Source: Allorhizobium sonneratiae (lineage in GTDB: Bacteria > Pseudomonadota > Alphaproteobacteria > Rhizobiales > Rhizobiaceae). Taken from it: a stretch of 64,000 nucleotides of DNA. Each line of letters starts with the position of its first letter. Position 1 is the stretch's first letter. The DNA lies in assembly GCF_023700755.1 (NCBI RefSeq), contig NZ_JAMKOJ010000003.1, positions 248,001-312,000 on the forward strand. Direction: 5' to 3'. The notes beneath the pieces were generated by a model. That model was given only the letters and a program-made list of their open reading frames with translations. It was not told where the DNA came from and made no database searches. The position numbers were made by a program, and so were the translations under genes. This document shows, piece after piece, positions 26,954 through 37,616 of this stretch.

Positions 26954-27616
26954 ATGCAAAAAACGACCGCCTCGCCCATCGCCATCGCCCGTCGTGGCCT
27001 GATGCTGGTTTTGTCTTCACCCTCGGGTGCGGGAAAATCGACCATTGCCAGAAATCTGCTCGATATCGACAAGCAGATGGGAATTTCCGTCAGCGTCACC
27101 ACCAGAAAGCGGCGTCCCAGCGAAATTGAAGGTGTGCATTACCATTTCATCTCGCAACGGGAATTTGAACGGCTGCGCGATAGCGAGTCTCTGCTGGAAT
27201 GGGCGGAGGTGCATGGCAATTTCTACGGCACGCCGCGTGAGCCTGTGGAAAACGCCATGGCCGAGGGCCGTGACATGCTCTTTGATATCGACTGGCAGGG
27301 CGCTCAGCAATTGCAGGAGAAGATGGCGGCCGATGTCGTCTCGATCTTCATCCTGCCGCCAACCATGACGGAACTGCAATCGCGGCTGCATCGCCGCGCT
27401 GAAGATACCGAAGAGGTGATCCAGACACGGTTGAAAAATTCCCGCGCTGAGATCAGTCACTGGCGGGAATATGATTACGTCATCGTCAATGACGATCTCA
27501 ACGCCGCCTTCGATGCGGTTCAGTCGATCGTCAAGGCTGAGCGGGTACGCCGCGACCGTCGTCACGGTCTCTTCGATTTTGTCGAAAAACTTGTCACGGA
27601 AGAGCCGGATCTGTGA
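26954..27616 (+). CDS. gmk: Guanylate kinase
   Basis: Phosphorylates GMP to GDP. The 220-residue protein has the P-loop [10 protein letters not shown] at residues 21-30, the GMP-binding region [19 protein letters not shown] and the lid with [12 protein letters not shown]. It is likely co-transcribed with yicC (3-base gap). Confidence 0.97.
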   Translation: MQKTTASPIAIARRGLMLVLSSPSGAGKSTIARNLLDIDKQMGISVSVTTRKRRPSEIEGVHYHFISQREFERLRDSESLLEWAEVHGNFYGTPREPVENAMAEGRDMLFDIDWQGAQQLQEKMAADVVSIFILPPTMTELQSRLHRRAEDTEEVIQTRLKNSRAEISHWREYDYVIVNDDLNAAFDAVQSIVKAERVRRDRRHGLFDFVEKLVTEEPDL

Positions 27617-27999
27617 TGGATCCGTAGCCTTCAACGCGGATGCATGATGGTTTCGCTTTTTTCATGAGCCGGTTCATATGTGCGGGCCGTTGATCTGAAC
27701 GAAACTTACAGCGCCGTGCGTTTTGTAAAACGCACAAAGGATGCTGTAGCAGTTTGAATTTTCAGCATAATTTTCTCCTTAAACCGATTCCGGTTTAAGG
27801 AATTGTGCAGTAGCCTCCGATGGAGGCATGTGCAGAATTGTACTTGCCTTAAATCAAATTCTGAATGGATAGATAAAGGTTAAGAGTGAATACTTATTCA
27901 TAAAATATTAGAAATATATATTATAAATAGTAATTTAGAAACTTTAAAGGATTTTTTTTTAGGGTGCGCTTAAAATTTTATGTTTGGGGTGTTTTGGAA
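27617..27999. other. gmk-chemoreceptor gap
   Basis: This 383-base gap has a full RIME-like element (27707-27810) followed by about 150 bases of strongly AT-rich sequence upstream of the chemoreceptor, which probably holds its promoter. No ORF is supported. Confidence 0.5.
27707..27810 (+). repeat. RIME-like bipartite element, copy C
   Basis: First palindrome TACAGCGCCGTGCG...GCTGTA at 27707-27748, second CAGCATAATT...AATTGTGCAG at 27763-27810. The first arm pair is partly decayed compared with copy B. Confidence 0.75.
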
Positions 28000-29439
28000 A
28001 TGGGCGCTATTGAAGAAGAAATACAGCCATGGACCGGTGAAAAGCGGAAAATTGGCGAAGAATTATATGGATTACTTCAGAAATACGTTCGAGATATCGG
28101 CACAAAATGTCTGTTGTCTTTCAACCCGGACATGAAAATCGTGCCGGAGCAGATCCTGAAAAGCGAAGAAATCAAGTTTCGGATGCTTTGCGAAGGAAAC
28201 TTCAGCCAAACATACTTCGATGCACAGGGCAAGGTCATCCGTGATATCAACAGCAGTATCGGTCTCAACCGGTTCGTTGTTGAAGCCTGCTCGATTTATG
28301 CCGCAGAATGGACGCTGGCGCTCCTCAAGGAAACCCGCTGGAGTGGTGCCAAGCGCGAAACTTATCTTCGCAGCCTGATGCAGAGTCTCTATACGGATGT
28401 TGCTGTAGCGCTTCATCATATTCTCAGCGACATGTCGATGGAGGCGGAACAACAGCGGCAGGACTTCGACCGTCGCCGTGCTGCCGATAGTGAGGCCGAT
28501 AGCCGCGCCATGGCCATTCTGGGCCAGGCACTAAGCAATCTTGCCAGTGGTCAGCTTGGTATTCGCATTACCGAGGCGTTTCCGGAGAAAGCTGAATCTG
28601 CCCGCCGCGATTTCAACCAGGCAGCCGATGCCTTGCAGCAGGCGATGCTGAAAATTGCCCAAACGGCGGACGATATCCATCATGGCATGGACGAGATTTC
28701 CTCTTCGACCGGAGATCTGTCCCGCCGTACCGAGCAGCAGGCGTCTTCGTTGGAAGAGACGGCGGCGGCTCTCGATGAAATTACCGAAACGGTGCGGCGC
28801 ACCGCAGACGGCGCGGTTCAAGCTACAAAAGCGGCATCAGGTGCACGCCAGGAAGCAACGCGCTCTGGCGAAATCATGAAAGAAGCGCAGGCAGCGATGG
28901 CGGAAATTGCTGACAGCTCCAGCAAGATTACCCAAATCGTCTCGGTTATTGATGAGATTGCCTTCCAGACCAATCTTCTGGCGCTGAATGCCGGTGTTGA
29001 GGCCGCGCGTGCCGGCGATGCAGGCAAGGGCTTTGCCGTCGTCGCATCCGAAGTCCGGGCGCTGGCGCAACGCTCTGCCGAGGCAGCCAAGGAAATCCGC
29101 AGCCTGATCGCCACCAGTTCCGAACAGGTGCAGCGTGGTGTCAATCTGGTGGAAAATACCGGCCAGACCCTGAGTGCCATCGTCGGCAAGGTTGCGGAAA
29201 TGGACAGGCTGATCAGCGAGATCTCGACCTCGGCCAAGGAACAGGCCAACGGTCTGAAAGAGATCAACAGCGCGATCAACCAGATGGATCAGGTGACCCA
29301 GCAGAACGCAGCCATGGTCGAGGAATCGACGGCGGCTGTGGCCGAAATGAACAACCGCACCCAGGAACTGTCGCGGTTGATCCAGCGCTTCTCGCTGAGC
29401 GGTCAGGGCTTCGCTGCACCTATGCGCTATGCGGCCTGA
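28000..29439 (+). CDS. Cytoplasmic methyl-accepting chemotaxis protein with globin-like sensor domain
   Basis: A 479-residue chemoreceptor with no membrane helix, so probably cytoplasmic. Residues about 15-150 resemble the globin-coupled sensor fold ([14 protein letters not shown], then SIGLN...[12 protein letters not shown]). Where HemAT-type sensors have the proximal heme His before RIGL, this protein has Asn84 (RDINSSIGL), so heme binding is doubtful. A HAMP-like linker follows, then the signalling coiled coil with [21 protein letters not shown] at the hairpin tip. No CheR-binding pentapeptide ends it. The ATG at 28000 is chosen; a GTG at 27964 is in frame. No other chemotaxis genes lie in the window. 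Confidence 0.85.
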   Translation: MGAIEEEIQPWTGEKRKIGEELYGLLQKYVRDIGTKCLLSFNPDMKIVPEQILKSEEIKFRMLCEGNFSQTYFDAQGKVIRDINSSIGLNRFVVEACSIYAAEWTLALLKETRWSGAKRETYLRSLMQSLYTDVAVALHHILSDMSMEAEQQRQDFDRRRAADSEADSRAMAILGQALSNLASGQLGIRITEAFPEKAESARRDFNQAADALQQAMLKIAQTADDIHHGMDEISSSTGDLSRRTEQQASSLEETAAALDEITETVRRTADGAVQATKAASGARQEATRSGEIMKEAQAAMAEIADSSSKITQIVSVIDEIAFQTNLLALNAGVEAARAGDAGKGFAVVASEVRALAQRSAEAAKEIRSLIATSSEQVQRGVNLVENTGQTLSAIVGKVAEMDRLISEISTSAKEQANGLKEINSAINQMDQVTQQNAAMVEESTAAVAEMNNRTQELSRLIQRFSLSGQGFAAPMRYAA

Positions 29440-29475
29440 TGATCTGGAACAATCCGGATCGGTAGAGGAAAACTG

Positions 29476-29514
29476 AGAGCATCGTGCCGATTCTGATTTT
29501 CGGCACGATGCTCT
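29476..29514. terminator. Long hairpin between convergent chemoreceptor and rsmA genes
   Basis: Perfect 15-bp arms AGAGCATCGTGCCGA and TCGGCACGATGCTCT with a 9-base loop. It lies between two convergent gene ends and could serve both, though no long T-run flanks it. Confidence 0.5.
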
Positions 29515-29535
29515 AAAGTGTGATGAAAAATCGTC

Positions 29536-30363
29536 TTACAGAAGATTGGCCAGTTGGCAGAATTCTTCGACGGACAGGGTTTCAGCCCGACGTGCCGGAT
29601 CGATCCCGGCGCGGGTGAGCAGAGCTTCGCCGCCAAGACTCTTGAGGCTGGCACGCAGCATCTTGCGCCTTTGGCCGAAAGCCGCTTGGGTCAGTTTTTC
29701 CAGTTTCGCCAGATCGCAGGGCAGGGGCGAGACCCTCGGGGTCAGATGCACCACGGTCGAGGTGACTTTCGGCGGCGGGGTGAAAGCCTGCGGCGAGAGG
29801 TCGAAAACCATCTGCGCTTCGGCTCGCCAGCCACAGAGTACACCGAGACGGCCATAATGATCGTCATTTTCCTGCGCAACGATCCTCTCCCCGACCTCCT
29901 TTTGAAACATCAGGGTTAGCGATTGCCAGAAAGGCGGCCATTGCCGGGGCATCAGCCAGTTGATCAGCAACTGCGTGCCAATATTATAGGGCAGATTGGC
30001 GACAATGCGGACAGGACCCTCCGGGGCCAGGCTTTCGAAATCCGTTTTCAGCGCATCGCCCTCAATCACCTCCAGCCGTCCCGGATAATGGGCGGAAATC
30101 TCGGCAAGGGCGGGCAGGCAACGGCTGTCACGTTCGACGGCGATGACCTTTTTGGCCCCAAGCGCCAAAAGCGCGCGGGTGAGGCCGCCCGGACCGGGAC
30201 CGACTTCAAACACGGTGACATCGCTCAGATCACCAGCGCTGCGGGCAACCTTCTGGGTGATGTTGAGATCAAGAAGAAAATTCTGTCCCAGCGCCTTTTT
30301 GGCGTCCAGTCCATGGCGTGCAATGACGTCTCTCAGCGGCGGCAAGCCATCCAGCGCCGCCAT
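29536..30363 (-). CDS. rsmA: 16S rRNA dimethyladenosine transferase RsmA (KsgA)
   Basis: Dimethylates two adjacent adenines at the 3' end of 16S rRNA during small-subunit assembly. The 275-residue protein shows [11 protein letters not shown], the SAM-binding [16 protein letters not shown] at about residues 50-65, and the catalytic NLPYN at about 123-127. Its start overlaps the pdxA stop by one base (TGATG), the usual pdxA-rsmA coupling. Confidence 0.97.
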   Translation of the reverse strand: MAALDGLPPLRDVIARHGLDAKKALGQNFLLDLNITQKVARSAGDLSDVTVFEVGPGPGGLTRALLALGAKKVIAVERDSRCLPALAEISAHYPGRLEVIEGDALKTDFESLAPEGPVRIVANLPYNIGTQLLINWLMPRQWPPFWQSLTLMFQKEVGERIVAQENDDHYGRLGVLCGWRAEAQMVFDLSPQAFTPPPKVTSTVVHLTPRVSPLPCDLAKLEKLTQAAFGQRRKMLRASLKSLGGEALLTRAGIDPARRAETLSVEEFCQLANLL

Positions 30364-31385
30364 CAGGCCGCGCCCTTCAGGCTCATCTGGTTGGCCATCC
30401 GCAAGGCCGCGATCAGACTATTTGCCTTGGCGATACCCTGTCCGGCAATGCCGAAGGCCGTACCGTGGTCCGGGGATGTCCGGACAAAGGGAAGGCCGAG
30501 GGTGACATTGACGGAACCATCAAAGTCGAGCGCCTTGGCCGGAATGAGCGCCTGATCGTGATACATGCAGATGGCGACATCGTAGCGGCGGCGGGCTTCT
30601 TCATGGAACATGGTGTCTGCCGAGAGCGGCCCGAACGCATTGATGCCTTCGGCGCGCAACAGATCCAGGGCCGGGGCGATGATTTCCAGATCCTCGCGCC
30701 CCATGGTGCCGTTTTCCCCGGCATGAGGATTAAGGCCGGATACGGCAAGGCGCGGGGCTTCAAGACCGAATCTGTGTTTCATATCGTGATGGACAATCCG
30801 GCCTGTCTTCACGATCAGATCGGTCGACAGCCGGGTTGAAACATCCTTCAGGGGGATATGGATTGTGACTGGTACGGCTCTCAGCGATTGACCTGCCAGC
30901 ATCATCACCGGCATGACTGGCTGGCCAGTGGCCTTGATAGCGAGATCGGCAAGAAATTCCGTGTGGCCCGGAAAGCCGAAGCCAGCCTCATACAGCACCG
31001 ATTTCGCAATCGGATTGGTAACGACAGCGCGCACCTGACCGGACAGGCACAGGGCGACCGCTGTTTCGATTGCCGAAATGGTGCTGCGGGCATTGGCGAC
31101 ATGCGGCAGACCAACAGCAACAACGGCACCTGTTGGCACCGGCAGAACCGGCAAAGCGTCTGCAAACACCGAAAGACTGCCCGCCGCATCGGTTTCTTTG
31201 ATCGGCACATCAAGGTTCAGCATCCGGGCGCGCTGGCTAAGCACGGCCGCGTCACCAAGATAAATGAAAGGCTGCAGTCCGAGCGATTTGCGCTCCAACC
31301 ATGCTGTGAGCGACAGATCGGGGCCGACGCCAGCAGGATCGCCCTGCGTGAGCGCCAGCGGCTGAAGAGAGGAAGAACCGGTCAT
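30363..31385 (-). CDS. pdxA: 4-hydroxythreonine-4-phosphate dehydrogenase
   Basis: A vitamin B6 pathway enzyme that oxidises 4-phosphohydroxy-L-threonine. The 340-residue protein has [15 protein letters not shown] at the N-terminus, the metal-binding region [10 protein letters not shown], and [18 protein letters not shown], all PdxA signatures. It lies between surA and rsmA on the minus strand, 8 bases after surA. Confidence 0.96.
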   Translation of the reverse strand: MTGSSSLQPLALTQGDPAGVGPDLSLTAWLERKSLGLQPFIYLGDAAVLSQRARMLNLDVPIKETDAAGSLSVFADALPVLPVPTGAVVAVGLPHVANARSTISAIETAVALCLSGQVRAVVTNPIAKSVLYEAGFGFPGHTEFLADLAIKATGQPVMPVMMLAGQSLRAVPVTIHIPLKDVSTRLSTDLIVKTGRIVHHDMKHRFGLEAPRLAVSGLNPHAGENGTMGREDLEIIAPALDLLRAEGINAFGPLSADTMFHEEARRRYDVAICMYHDQALIPAKALDFDGSVNVTLGLPFVRTSPDHGTAFGIAGQGIAKANSLIAALRMANQMSLKGAA

Positions 31386-31393
31386 AACGCGCC

Positions 31394-32341
31394 TTAAGGA
31401 TAAATGATCACGGCCTGTTTTTTCAGCTCGTTGAGGAATTTGACCGAATCCGGATTCTGGTTTTCCTTCTCGGCCTTGTTCAGTTCCTGCTCCTCGAACA
31501 CGGCTTTGGCGGCCATATCGTCTGACACCTGTTTCTGGCTGCAGATCGCGAGATATTCGACGCCGCGCGGTGTAACGCGCGTTTCGGTCGTATTGCCCTT
31601 GGCCTTTATGATCAGATCCTTCCAGTCCGGTGGGATTTCCGGCAAGAGGACATGGCCAAGAGTGAGGATAGAAACGTCCTTGTAGCCAGCGGCAAACTGC
31701 ATGGCCTGATCGCAGCCGGGAAATTTGGCGCGCGAGGCATCCGCTTCCGCCTTACGCCTGGCCAGTATGGCGTTACGCTTGTCTGCCGGCACGACGAATA
31801 CAACCTGCTTGAGGAAGTAATCCGTGGTGACGGGGCGTTCCTTGGTCTCCAGCAGGCGGGTCACCATCTGCTGATTGCTCATTTGTCCGCTGGAGTGATA
31901 GCGTGCATTGACCACGCGCGGCCAACTCATCTGGACAGCGATATAGGCCTTGAAATGATCGACGCCAACGCCGGACTTATCGAGGATTTCGCTCATCTGC
32001 TTGACAGTGAGCTTGTTCGACTGGGCAAAGCGGGCAAAGGCGCGGTCAACGTCATCGGTGCTGACTGACAAGCCAACACGGGCAATTTCCTGACGTTTCA
32101 ACTGTTGATCGACCAGCTCTTCCTTGGCCATCTTGGCCAGATCACCCTTTTCATGCCGCAATTTCAAAAAGGCGATTCGATGGGCAAGATCGGTACTGGT
32201 GATGGGGACACGGTTGACAACCGCGACAACATCCGTTCCCGCATGCGCCACCTGACCGATCAGAGGCGGCAAACCAATGGCGGAGGAAAGAATGGCGGCG
32301 CCCAAGAGCGCAGCCCGAACAGTTTTAATCCCGAAGGTCAT
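31394..32341 (-). CDS. surA: SurA-type periplasmic peptidyl-prolyl isomerase/chaperone
   Basis: A 315-residue periplasmic folding factor for outer-membrane proteins. Residues 1-38 form a signal peptide ending AHAG. A SurA N-terminal domain ([20 protein letters not shown]) follows, then one parvulin-like domain, so it is shorter than E. coli SurA, which has two. The ATG at 32341 is preceded by a GGTGAGG ribosome site; the frame is open to 32542 without support. It lies between lptD and pdxA, the order known from proteobacteria, and should help fold LptD. Confidence 0.85.
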   Translation of the reverse strand: MTFGIKTVRAALLGAAILSSAIGLPPLIGQVAHAGTDVVAVVNRVPITSTDLAHRIAFLKLRHEKGDLAKMAKEELVDQQLKRQEIARVGLSVSTDDVDRAFARFAQSNKLTVKQMSEILDKSGVGVDHFKAYIAVQMSWPRVVNARYHSSGQMSNQQMVTRLLETKERPVTTDYFLKQVVFVVPADKRNAILARRKAEADASRAKFPGCDQAMQFAAGYKDVSILTLGHVLLPEIPPDWKDLIIKAKGNTTETRVTPRGVEYLAICSQKQVSDDMAAKAVFEEQELNKAEKENQNPDSVKFLNELKKQAVIIYP

Positions 32342-32926
32342 CAACCTCACCCTTTTAAGCACTGCATTCTCATGCTTGCCCCAAATCTCCCGGCATGACC
32401 GACTGTCCTGCCGGCAGCCAGACCCGAATCTGTCAGGTTCACATAGAACCAGACACACTCCGGATTTCTGTGTTTGCGTTTGTCCTGATCTGGAAAACAG
32501 GTTTCCACTTTCCCTGACAAACTCTTGTAACGTCTTTCTCACAGAGCCATCATGGCCTCTGACGCAACAAGGCCCGGCATCACCGACCTCAGCGTTTCAA
32601 GGATCAACGGCAGGCTGTCGCGCGTTTGCCGAAAGCCATTGTCTTAACCATGACCGATTGCACAAACCATGCGGCGAAACAATGGCCTTGTGCATTATTC
32701 CTTGAAGACGGGACTATTTCGGCAGGACATTATGCTTGGGATAGAGCATCTTATCGCTTCTCGTCTGCGCTGGAAGACCGTGAGGGGCTGGTTTGGGGCA
32801 AAGCCATCCATGCGGTTCGGCTTTTCTTCGATCCGCTCTTCACGCTTGCGCTGTCAACCTCCATCGGGGCAACTGGAATGAACCTGTTGCCCCGAGGATA
32901 CGGAGTGTCGATTGTGCATCCGCCTA
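32342..32926. other. surA-lptD intergenic region
   Basis: At 585 bases this is the longest gap in the window. It contains a 10-bp stem (TCGGGGCAAC at 32864-32873 with GTTGCCCCGA at 32886-32895) just after the lptD stop, which may end or slow lptD transcription. ORFs on the plus strand around 32626-33108 run into lptD antisense and look like chance. The surA promoter probably lies here. Confidence 0.45.
32864..32895 (-). terminator. Hairpin downstream of lptD
   Basis: Perfect 10-bp arms with a 12-base loop, 31 bases after the lptD stop. No T-run follows on the minus strand, so it is at best a weak or factor-dependent terminator. Confidence 0.35.
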
Positions 32927-35254
32927 TCAGTTATAGGTGGTCACATCGGTGTCGCCGACACGCACGTCGCCAAGGGTGCGGAAGGTCAGGCGGGCACCGA
33001 TCGACCAGTCATTGGCGGTTTCGCTGGTCGGGTCATATTTGTATTTATAGACCAGAGAGAAGATGGTCGATTTGTCGTCATAGGAAAAACCGGCGCCGTA
33101 GCGGCTGATATAATGGTTTTTCATATCCCATGCGAGCGAACCGAACACCGACCAGGAATCGGCAATCTTGACCGAGGTGGTATTCTGCAACTCTTGCCGG
33201 TCCGTGTCATAACCATAATCCGGCTGGGCCGCGATCTGGCTGAAGATCATGTCGGTCTTGAAGATGTCGTTACGATAACCGACATCGGAATCGGTCCGTT
33301 TGACCGTGAAGTCCTTGTGATCGAAGCGACCGTTGAGCGAGAAGGACACACCATAAGGCGTATCGAGCCCGACCATGCCAACATAATCGGAGACCGCATC
33401 TTCAAGGCCGGATTCATTGCCGGCATAGACAAGATCGGAGGTTGCGAAGGAGTTCTTGCCGGCAAGCTGGTAGGACTGGCCGAAAATGCTGCGCATCGTA
33501 TAGCCATTGTCCAGCGAACCCGTGTAGCGCAGGCCGACATTGGCCCTGGTGCCGCCTTCAACCCGGTCGTAACCGGAGAACTTGTCCATCTGGAACAGGT
33601 TCGAGGCATCGAAGACGAAGCTCTGGGCGTCTTCATTCGGCAGACCGCCAGCATCCTGCTCATCCGGACGGACAAAGATCTGGGCAATCGGCTCGATCAC
33701 ATGGCTGCCGCCCGGCGTGCTCAGCAGCCAGGGATAGCGCATTTCGAGACCGGCCGTGACCATCGAGCGAGCGATGGCGGCAGAATCATTGTAGTCGCCG
33801 TCATAACCACTCGGAGCACGCATGTTGACGTTGTAAAGATCGCCGCGCGCATCGAATATCGGCGTCAGAAGCAGGCCCTGCGGGGTTTCAAATGTCCGCT
33901 TCCACTGAACTTCGCTGGTCAGGCGGTTGTCATTGCCCTTGAGGCCGTCGAAGCGCTGTTTTCCGTTATCCAGTGTCAGGATATCGTCATTATAGCGCGT
34001 CAACGAGGTGAAGTTCATCTTCGCCGACAATTCGCCGCCCATAACGGGTTCAGGCGCATAATAGCTGTAATCGACAACCGGGCCGACGATCGGTTGTTGG
34101 TGGGTTGCCTCATTGCTTGTGTCTGCATCCTGAACCTGGAAATAATAGGCGCGCATATCGAAGAAGTTACGCTCGCCCAAGCCGGTCAGGAAAACCTGAT
34201 CGGTGATGGTCTGATCGCTCAGCCCTTCCAGATCGTAGGTGCGGGAAAAATTGTTGTCGGTCTGGGCCATCACATTCCAGCCGAAGGTCCAGCGAGGTGC
34301 GATGTTGAACAGACCGGTCGTGCTGACCATGCCGCGAAACTTGTGTTCCGAATCGGAGGTCCCCGAGTCGAACTTGCCCGGATTGGTCTGGTCGATGGCG
34401 GCAAAGCGGAAGGTCGCCTGTCCGTTCTCGTAACGGTGACGCACTTCGGTGTCCATCAGCACGCCCTGAGCGGTGTAGCCGCTCATTTTGATCGTGGCAT
34501 CGGTTTGCGGCGAGATGGCCCAGTAATAGGGCACGGTCACACCGAAGCCCAGCTTCTGGGTCGTGCTCATCGTCGGGAACAGGAAGCCGGATTTGCGCTT
34601 CACCGTGCTGTCAGGCACTTCCATCGCCGGAATATAGGCGACGGAGCGACCGAAAAGCTGAAACTGGGCATGTTCCAGACGAATCGTATGGGTCTTGCCG
34701 TTTTCAATCACCCGCTCGGCCTTGATCTGCCAGAGCGGTGTGTGACCATCTTCGGTGCAGCGCAGACAAGCGGTGTAAACGCCCTTGTAAAGGACCATCG
34801 TATCCTTGTCGATGCGCTCGCCCTTGCGGGCGATCACACTCGTTGCATCCAGGGTCTGAATGCGCAGACTGTCGATGAAGCCCTTGGCAAAATCATTGGT
34901 CACGTCAAGCTTGTCGGCGAAGATATGGTTGCCGTCCGGCTCGATCAGTTCGATCTTGCCATAAGCCATCATCCGACCTGTCTTCTGGTCGTACTCCACC
35001 TTTTCGGCCACCATCTGATAGCCGCCGTAATTCATCTGGACGCCGCCGAGCGCCGTCACCACCTGCGCATCTTTATTATAGGTCAATTCGTTTGCGGCCA
35101 GCATGAGCTTGGCGTTCTGGGGCAGTTCACGCCCCTTCATCGCCGCCTGCTGGGCATACACCGGCACAGCGGATACCGAAGGTGCGCCAAAGGCAGCGCC
35201 CGCCAGCAGAGCCGTGAAAAGCCGTCTCAAATTCTTGCGGTCTTTTGCCGCCAC
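32927..35254 (-). CDS. lptD: LPS-assembly protein LptD
   Basis: The outer-membrane barrel that inserts lipopolysaccharide into the outer leaflet. The 775-residue protein has a signal peptide (about residues 1-35), an OstA jelly-roll domain (about 50-180) and a large C-terminal beta-barrel ending VRVGDTDVTTYN. Two nearby Cys (CLRC at about 155) may form a disulfide, as LptD maturation requires. It starts with GTG at 35254, overlapping the lptG stop (TAGTG). It follows lptF and lptG. Confidence 0.96.
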   Translation of the reverse strand: MAAKDRKNLRRLFTALLAGAAFGAPSVSAVPVYAQQAAMKGRELPQNAKLMLAANELTYNKDAQVVTALGGVQMNYGGYQMVAEKVEYDQKTGRMMAYGKIELIEPDGNHIFADKLDVTNDFAKGFIDSLRIQTLDATSVIARKGERIDKDTMVLYKGVYTACLRCTEDGHTPLWQIKAERVIENGKTHTIRLEHAQFQLFGRSVAYIPAMEVPDSTVKRKSGFLFPTMSTTQKLGFGVTVPYYWAISPQTDATIKMSGYTAQGVLMDTEVRHRYENGQATFRFAAIDQTNPGKFDSGTSDSEHKFRGMVSTTGLFNIAPRWTFGWNVMAQTDNNFSRTYDLEGLSDQTITDQVFLTGLGERNFFDMRAYYFQVQDADTSNEATHQQPIVGPVVDYSYYAPEPVMGGELSAKMNFTSLTRYNDDILTLDNGKQRFDGLKGNDNRLTSEVQWKRTFETPQGLLLTPIFDARGDLYNVNMRAPSGYDGDYNDSAAIARSMVTAGLEMRYPWLLSTPGGSHVIEPIAQIFVRPDEQDAGGLPNEDAQSFVFDASNLFQMDKFSGYDRVEGGTRANVGLRYTGSLDNGYTMRSIFGQSYQLAGKNSFATSDLVYAGNESGLEDAVSDYVGMVGLDTPYGVSFSLNGRFDHKDFTVKRTDSDVGYRNDIFKTDMIFSQIAAQPDYGYDTDRQELQNTTSVKIADSWSVFGSLAWDMKNHYISRYGAGFSYDDKSTIFSLVYKYKYDPTSETANDWSIGARLTFRTLGDVRVGDTDVTTYN

Positions 35255-36339
35255 TAACCATCCTCCTGATGAAGCAGGATCGTCGCTCCCAGCGCCGTCG
35301 CAACAAAGACAGGCAACCAGGAGGCAACGAGCGGAGGCACAACGCCACTGCTTCCGAACGCCTTCACGAGCACTGTCGTCACATAAAGCACGAAGCCCGA
35401 AATGATTCCACCCAGAATCACCGAACGGGACTGATTGAACCGACTGAATTTCAGGGAAACGGTTGCGGCAATCAATGTCATGGCAATCAAAAGCAGTGGC
35501 GTGGACAGAAGAGAATTCATCTGTGTTTCCAGCCCGTTGGTTGAGATGCCATAACTGCGCGCCACCGCAATTTTCTTAGAAATATCATAAAAAGCAACAG
35601 TATCCGGCTGCGATAGGCGCTCCTGTACGAATTCGCGTTTCAGCGTGGTGGGTATTTTCAGCTCCGGCACCCGGCGCGAGACTTCGCCAGGACGGGTGAT
35701 CAAAACGTCTTTAAGCAACCAGTAACCATCTTGCAACTTTGCTGTGCGTGCATCTTCGCGCAGTCTGATCCGGTTCTGACTGTCGAAGTGAATGAAGACG
35801 GCCTGGGACAGCAATGTGCCGTTTTCGAGCACGGCAGTTGCGCCGATGATCATGTCGTCATTGCTGGAGATCTGCCGCATCCATGGAATGGCGGTTCCGG
35901 CATCGCTGGGCTGATCCTGATCGGACCAGCTTGCCTCGATCCGGGTCGCTTCGCTTTGCCCATAGGCGGCGAGCGGATTGATCACCAGAATGGTCAGCAT
36001 GCCGAAGAGGAAGGCACCGAGCAGGAAGGGAAACATGAACTGCCAGACCGAAATCCCGGCAGCGCGTGCCACGACAAGTTCAGAGCGTCGGTTCAGCGCA
36101 ATCAGCGCCGTCATGCCGGCAAACAGGCTGATGAAAGGCACAGTCTGTTGCAGAAGCTGGGGCAGGCGCATCAGCGTCAGCCCGACGATGGCCAGAACCG
36201 ATGCGCCTTTGGCGTCGGAAAACCGTCCGCTCATCTCGCTGAAATCGATGAGGAAGATGATGGCCGCCACACCGATGACAAACCACAGAACCGTCAGGCC
36301 ATAGCGTTTGAGAAAATAGCGGTTGAGGGTCTTGAACAT
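35254..36339 (-). CDS. lptG: LPS export ABC transporter permease LptG
   Basis: One of two inner-membrane permeases that, with the LptB ATPase, pull LPS from the membrane. The 361-residue protein has six membrane helices in two groups of three and a periplasmic jelly-roll domain between (about residues 125-265). MFKTLNRYFLKRYG and LNRRSELVVARAAGISVWQF are family signatures. It overlaps lptF (ATGA) and lptD. Confidence 0.96.
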   Translation of the reverse strand: MFKTLNRYFLKRYGLTVLWFVIGVAAIIFLIDFSEMSGRFSDAKGASVLAIVGLTLMRLPQLLQQTVPFISLFAGMTALIALNRRSELVVARAAGISVWQFMFPFLLGAFLFGMLTILVINPLAAYGQSEATRIEASWSDQDQPSDAGTAIPWMRQISSNDDMIIGATAVLENGTLLSQAVFIHFDSQNRIRLREDARTAKLQDGYWLLKDVLITRPGEVSRRVPELKIPTTLKREFVQERLSQPDTVAFYDISKKIAVARSYGISTNGLETQMNSLLSTPLLLIAMTLIAATVSLKFSRFNQSRSVILGGIISGFVLYVTTVLVKAFGSSGVVPPLVASWLPVFVATALGATILLHQEDG

Positions 36340-37502
36340 CAGCCGCGCCCTCCGCTGCTGGCGCCCTGCCGTTGCAGCCGGGCCTTAAGCTGTTGCAGGC
36401 GGCTCCTCAAGCCTGACTGCATCAGGGATGACTTGCGACGCAACATGATAAGGCTGGCGATCAGGGCGGTTCCGACCGGAACGGCATAGAGCAGAATAAC
36501 GAAATGCCCGTTGGTCTCGGCCTTGTTGCCAACATAAAAAGACATCCAGCGCAACAAAAGTGCCAGAATCAGCGATGAGGCCATGGGGTGAATGCGGCCT
36601 TCACGATGGGAGCGGGCATCACCGGCAATGGCAAGCGACATCAGCGCAAAGGCAAAAGGCAGCATCCATTCCGACAGGCGTTTGTGCAGTTCGGCACGAT
36701 AATCGCCGGGATGGGCTTTATAGTCGTCGTCATTGGGATCAGGATGCAGGAGAAAGCCGAGGCTGCGGTCGCTGGGGCGCAGATTGGCCTTGCCGCGGCT
36801 TTGCGTCAGCGTGGCCAGATCGAAGGAATAGGAATCGAAATGCACGATGGACACGGTCCCGCCAGGCGCTTTGCGCTGGACCTCGCCGTCATGCATGATC
36901 AGCGCCGTTCCGCTTGGATCGACCGCGCCCTCACGCGCATAATAGATGAGTGACGCGGACGGATCGCGATAATCGGCAACGAACAGTCCCTTGAGAACCC
37001 GTCCCGCCAAACGCTGCGAGATCTCGACATAAAGCCCGTCTTCGACCTTGCGGAAGGTCTTTTCCTGAATGACGGTGGACAGAAGATCGGCATAGGCATT
37101 GGCAATCATCTGTCGTGCTTCGGTTTTCACCTTGGGCTGCACCACATTGATGATGACCAGCGTGATCAGGCTCAAGACAATGGCCAGGGTGAGAATCGGC
37201 CGCAGGATCACCGAGCGCGGCGCACCCGCAGCGTCGATCACCGCCAGTTCCGAATCATTGTTCATCGTCGTCAGCGTCTGGGTGATGCCAATGACGATGG
37301 CGAATGGCATGACGATGGGGATGATGGTCGGCAGAATGAGGGTTGCCAGCGTGGCGAATGAGCCGATCGACTGGCCGGTATCGGTCACCAGATTGATTCG
37401 CGCCAGAACCTGGGTGGTCCATATGATGGCCAGAACCGGCAGCAGGGCTGTCAGGAACATCTGCGTCACGCGCCGCAATATGTAATATTCTAGTCTTTTC
37501 AT
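36339..37502 (-). CDS. lptF: LPS export ABC transporter permease LptF
   Basis: The partner of LptG, 387 residues, with the same six-helix plan and a periplasmic domain at about 135-275. The start MKRLEYYILRRVTQMFL at 37502 is typical; an upstream frame to 37568 is not conserved. The motif NNDSELAVIDAAGAPRSVIL contacts the ATPase. It opens the lptF-lptG-lptD unit. Confidence 0.95.
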   Translation of the reverse strand: MKRLEYYILRRVTQMFLTALLPVLAIIWTTQVLARINLVTDTGQSIGSFATLATLILPTIIPIVMPFAIVIGITQTLTTMNNDSELAVIDAAGAPRSVILRPILTLAIVLSLITLVIINVVQPKVKTEARQMIANAYADLLSTVIQEKTFRKVEDGLYVEISQRLAGRVLKGLFVADYRDPSASLIYYAREGAVDPSGTALIMHDGEVQRKAPGGTVSIVHFDSYSFDLATLTQSRGKANLRPSDRSLGFLLHPDPNDDDYKAHPGDYRAELHKRLSEWMLPFAFALMSLAIAGDARSHREGRIHPMASSLILALLLRWMSFYVGNKAETNGHFVILLYAVPVGTALIASLIMLRRKSSLMQSGLRSRLQQLKARLQRQGASSGGRG

Positions 37503-37616
37503 ACCTGACCCTGCCAAGAGTGTTCTATTTGCCCGTGGTCCCGAAAAAACACAAGGCCTGGTCGTCAATCCCCTGTTGAGGAGGAGTGACAGGACGTCAA
37601 CTTCGTCACCAATGTG

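Noticed and set aside
32626-33108. 160-codon ORF in the surA-lptD gap
   Set aside because: It runs into lptD antisense, has no ribosome site, and its composition is not protein-like.
32912-35257. 781-codon open frame on the plus strand
   Set aside because: It lies exactly opposite lptD. Long antisense frames are expected in GC-rich genes with biased third positions; the protein has no recognisable domain.
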